DNA from: Branchiostoma lanceolatum
Taxonomy: Eukaryota; Chordata; Leptocardii; Amphioxiformes; Branchiostomatidae
NCBI RefSeq assembly: GCF_035083965.1
Contig: NC_089736.1
Span: 6,265,501-6,329,500 of the forward strand
Length of the DNA: 64,000 nt
Direction of reading: 5' to 3'
Positions 60,138-64,000 of the stretch are shown here, in pieces. A program made the position numbers and the translations under genes. The notes under the pieces are model-generated. The model saw only the letters and a program-made list of their open reading frames with translations, did no database searches and was not told the DNA's origin. Each line of letters begins with the position of its first letter. Position 1 is the stretch's first letter.

Positions 60138-60992
60138 GTAAGTATTAGCCAATTATTTGTCATTTAACGATGTATGAATATGTGCTCTTGCACTTTTTGT
60201 TTTGGGTGGGGTGGGGGGCACGTTTTTGAGGATAGAATTTATGTAGATTTGGTTAAAACATGCCATTTACCAAATATACTTTCGTTATGTTATGTTAGAT
60301 GTCAAAGTGTGCAATGAAAACCCTGCGTGTAAAATGATCATGAAGGATATGTATTCCAAAAGATCTTACAAAAAATATAATGTTCACATTTAGTCGTGAT
60401 CATAATTTTTGCTATCACATCATTTGTTTTGTTATTCAGTTGTAAACATGCCATAGTAATTAGTTACTCGTTTACTTGTTCTTACCGATTTGAAGGCGCA
60501 GGCAAATTGTTTTTCTCAGTTGATTTGAACCAAGGATTTAATTTTTATTTTGAGTGATATTTTACATGATATTTTGTTGTTGTGCCTTGTTTCCTCTCAT
60601 TAATATTTTCATAGCGACAGACCTAAGATATGGCAGGGTGTGATATGAATTATGATGCATTATCTTTACACAAAATCACAAAAGTGCTAAGTCTCCAAGC
60701 AGATGTTGGGGTAAAAGATTGTAACATTTCAAATGGCTGCCTACCCTTAAGATACTAGTACACAATGTTTGCAAATGTTTGCGATTCATTACTTGAGTCC
60801 CGTGTCCCTAAGGTAATTGAATCACTCCTGAAGAAGGTTGACATAAGAGTGACTGAAAATTTTTAGGTGAGCAACATTTGCTTACAACTGTTATACAAAA
60901 GTATCAAACTCTATCATGTAAACTTATAAAATGTATGTTTAAACTTTAAATTTCCACCCTAACGTGTTGTCACGCCCATACAGGAGCAAAAC

Positions 60993-63957
60993 ATGATTAC
61001 CCTGTCCAAGAAGTTGAAGCAGGCGAAAGAGGGAAAACCTGTGGAGATCGCTCACAGTCCTGACAAGAGGGCCTCCATACGGGATAAACTACTGGTCAAA
61101 GGTAAGGTCTCATACAGCTATATATAACTTAAAGACTGACTATCTTACTGATCTTGTCCATCACAATTATCAGTTCAGCCAATGAGAGATTGGCTACATG
61201 TCCAGTTAAATACTGTAAATCTTGATTTGTTAACAGTAACTTAAGTTCAGCTACTTTAACGGTCACTAGTCAACCGCTAAAATTTCATCATAGCAAATAT
61301 TTGATCACTAACATTTGAGACAGTGATGTTTGTTCCCATCATCAAAATAAAATGCCATGAACTACTTTCTTTCCCCCAATCGCTAAAATTACCAACCGCA
61401 ATATCAAATGGATTTACAGTATTTGCTTTTATTTCACCTGTCTATATATATATGTTTTGATAGAGGTGGAGGTGATTTTGTCCATAGAGATGTATCACCT
61501 ACATGTATGTTATTGTATTTTACAGAGGTTCAAGAAATGGAGTCGAACTTGCCACGTAAGTTAGAAGCTTTTCTGATTTTCAATAACATATTCCTGGCTT
61601 GCATACAATATCTCAGATTCTGCTTCAACATTTCCAATCATGGTTGTTACTAAATTTAAAGCTCTATTCTCAACTTCCACAGCAACCTGTAAAGTGAACT
61701 TTGATGACCCCGACAAACTCCATCAGTTCAACATAACTGTTGCACCAGGTGAACACAACTTTCTATATAGTTATATGTTTGATCTGTCTACACGTGTCTA
61801 CTGTGACCACTCGAGGGACCTTTAAGTTTAAGAAATGGTTTACAATGGACAGGTGACCACTATCAAAGTTTGAGTCATTTGGAAAATTAATTACAATCAA
61901 GGTTACAGACTTAAGATACAGAATATTCCGTTTCATATTCTTATGTCATACCCACCCGAGAAAAGACACATAATCAAAGGGACCATAAAAAATGGGAAAA
62001 GGGGCCTTATGCAGAGGTAATATAGCTGTAAATGTTGAATTGTTGGCGATGGTTTGATATTTGCGTTTTTTCATTGACTGCTAGAGCTACAAACTTAGAT
62101 TTGAAATCACTGACAATTTGATATTTGTTTCAGATGAAGGATTTTGGCAGGGAGGTACCTTTGACTTTGACGTAGATGTTCCAGAAGATTACAATATCCT
62201 GGTGAGCTGTTTGTTTATTTTTACAGACAAGCATTTCATGGTGAATCTATCTTAAAATACATTTGAGAGTGCAATCTATCTTGATGTTCTGTCTTGCCCT
62301 CTCCTCCTTTTAACCATTTCAGCTGTAGCACTTCATCTATTTAGTGAGTCTCTTAGCTCCGTTAACTATTACCAGTCGAGATGCCACTAGGTAGCATGTT
62401 GAATCAGGACTCGAAATACTGGGTGCATGTGCACCTTTGTGCACCCAAAATTGGAACTGTGCACCTAATTTGTGACTGTGGGTGCACCTAGATATCTTTG
62501 TATGACATTCTACTAGTACTGTATCTTATGTTGTTCACCCAAAATTCTTTCTGTGCACCTAAATGTTTAGGTTAGTTGCTGCACCAGTGCACCTGTTCAA
62601 CAATGAATTTCGAGCCCTGTGAATACTAACCTTTTTGATGTTCTATGTTGTATTTTGTCCACAGCCCCCACGAGTGCAGTGTAACACCAGGATATGGCAC
62701 CCAAACATAGCTGAGAATGGCGACATTTGTCTTAGGTAAGGTTACATTTATCCTCAGTTTACAACTTTTTGGCTATGGCTCAGGGGTAAAGCCAATCAGA
62801 AATGAGTACAGTATCTAGTATAGTATGTATACAGTTAAATATGGACTGTAAATCGAAGCAAGCACAGCAAAATGTATAAAATCATCTGTATTTAGAGCTT
62901 AATGATAACTGTGCCAACATGTTCTTTTCAGTTTGCTTAGGGAAACATCATTAGATGCAACTGGGTGGTCTCCCACACGAACCCTTAAGGTAACTGAAGT
63001 ACTTTGTGTAATATTTAATGAAACATCCCGTAACCCTCTCTCTGCTGAGGTAGCCTTTCGGCTTCAAGTTTGTCAGATTGACAGACAGTGAAGTTCAGAG
63101 TAGCCAGAATTGACGTAATTCATTAACCTTGTTGCAAATGTATTTTTTCCCATGGAGAGCCAAGAGATTTAGTTTTAGCTTTGTGTATGAAACAAATTTT
63201 GAATTGTTTGTTGTTTCTTTTACAGGATGTTGTCTGGGGTTTAAATGCACTATTTTATGTAAGTATCAGTCTTTTTATAACTTTCTTACTTGCAACATGG
63301 CTACAAAATGCTTAAAAGTCTCCCATCTCTGCTAGGGTTTGTTGTTAATGCATTGATTTAGTAGTTTGACTCCCTCAGTAGGTAGCATTGGTGCAAACAA
63401 AAACACAGAAACACACAAAAATACCACAAAATGCTTTTTAGTCTCCCATCGCTACTTGGGTTAGTTATTAGGATAAGGTACTAAAGCATGTAGGAAGGCC
63501 TGCATGCCCTTTTATGTTGTAAGAGCATAATCAGCTGTGCTACTTCTGCTTAATTCACAGCCCAACTGCTCAGATTAAACATAGAGCGCACAATGTAATC
63601 GGTGCATTGTACTTATAGCATAATTGCCACCTGAATTTAGCATAAAGCAAAACCATGCTGGTGAATCTTACGTGATATGTACCTGCTGAATTTTACGTAA
63701 TACATGTATGTAGCTGCTGCCTTTCCAAATTAGTGTGCGTGTATGTTGAGGGAACCTTCATGCAGGCCCCAATTTATGTGTTTGTCAAAGAGTTAATTCT
63801 GTAGTTTTGGTTCACTCGGTGGATACCTAATGCAATCACACAGTGCTAGTGCAAACAAAGAAACAAACTGACAAACCAATGTATTTTTCCTCAGGAACTT
63901 TGTGACTTTGATGACCCACTGAATCTAGAAGCTGCGGAACACTGGCTTAGGGATAAG
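60993..63957 (+). CDS. UBE2F: UBE2F, NEDD8-conjugating E2 enzyme (3' end outside the window)
   Basis: Eight coding exons in phase: 60993-61101, 61526-61555, 61683-61748, 62134-62201, 62665-62735, 62932-62989, 63226-63258 and 63895-63957. The protein starts [14 protein letters not shown], an N-terminal extension used by NEDD8 E2s to bind the E1 (APPBP1-UBA3). It continues [29 protein letters not shown] and [19 protein letters not shown]. The HPN motif and the catalytic Cys in GDICLS are present. [13 protein letters not shown] and [16 protein letters not shown] are near-identical to vertebrate UBE2F. UBE2F moves NEDD8 to cullin-5 with RBX2/SAG. The frame is open at the window edge; about 15-20 C-terminal residues are missing. 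Confidence 0.96.
61209..61423. repeat. MITE family 2, intact ends
   Basis: 215 bases bounded by perfect 13-bp terminal inverted repeats AATACTGTAAATC / GATTTACAGTATT, non-coding, in UBE2F intron 1. A decayed relative is at 53316-53515. Confidence 0.8.
62403..62622. repeat. Short interspersed element in UBE2F intron
   Basis: The ends are inverted (AGGACTCGAAATAC at the left, AATTTCGAGCCCTG at the right) and the body repeats GTGCACC several times. Confidence 0.55.
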
Positions 63958-64000
63958 GTAAGCTTGGTCTTTCACTTGACCTTTTTAACCTTCTGACCGC

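Noticed and set aside
1-64000. Retroviral, LTR or other virus-like elements
   Set aside because: No reverse transcriptase, integrase, capsid or envelope-like frames and no paired long terminal repeats were recognised in either strand.

Overview
The window looks like nuclear DNA of an invertebrate deuterostome, most consistent with a cephalochordate (amphioxus). The reasons are short-exon, GT-AG spliced genes with chordate-type exon structures; a membrane-anchored laccase-like multicopper oxidase pair; a receptor tyrosine kinase of mixed domain make-up, as in the amphioxus kinase expansion; and introns and spacers full of short tRNA-derived SINEs, MITE-like foldback elements and tandem repeats. 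The species is inferred, not proven. Gene models were built by hand from splice sites, reading phase and family similarity recalled from knowledge; no search was run.

Layout from left to right. (1) 2323-5055 (+): an intronless receptor tyrosine kinase (cadherin-like, EGF, Ig, EGF, EGF, TM, kinase). (2) 5672-8424 (-): a five-exon PKDCC/VLK-like secretory-pathway kinase, tail to tail with the first gene. (3) 8.4-14.6 kb: gene-poor, with MITE copies and one promoter-like island. (4) 14665-19439 (-): a ten-exon mitochondrial-clan cytochrome P450 carrying one surplus base in exon 6. (5) 20999-25651 and 29102-33408 (-): a head-to-tail tandem duplication of a nine-exon multicopper oxidase. The right copy keeps all copper ligands; the left copy has lost two in the fourth copper motif. 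(6) 36877-39753 (-): a kyphoscoliosis-peptidase-like transglutaminase-fold protein with a probable N-myristoylation start. (7) 41479-44264 (-): a small secreted protein in five exons whose predicted four-helix layout and 1-0-0-0 intron phases match vertebrate long-chain class I cytokines (IL-6, G-CSF, EPO, GH). This is the most exciting item in the window. (8) 48010-59774 (-): VPS25 of ESCRT-II, with a 9.8-kb first intron that holds three different tandem-repeat arrays and an unrecognised four-exon gene on the other strand (56012-57103). (9) 60993-63957 (+): UBE2F, the NEDD8-conjugating enzyme, divergent from VPS25 and cut by the window end.

The genes do not form a pathway; this is ordinary metazoan gene order. 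Several products are secretory or at the cell surface (RTK, VLK-like kinase, oxidases, cytokine candidate). No retrovirus-like, LTR, Polinton or other capsid-bearing element was recognised, and no intact rRNA or tRNA gene.
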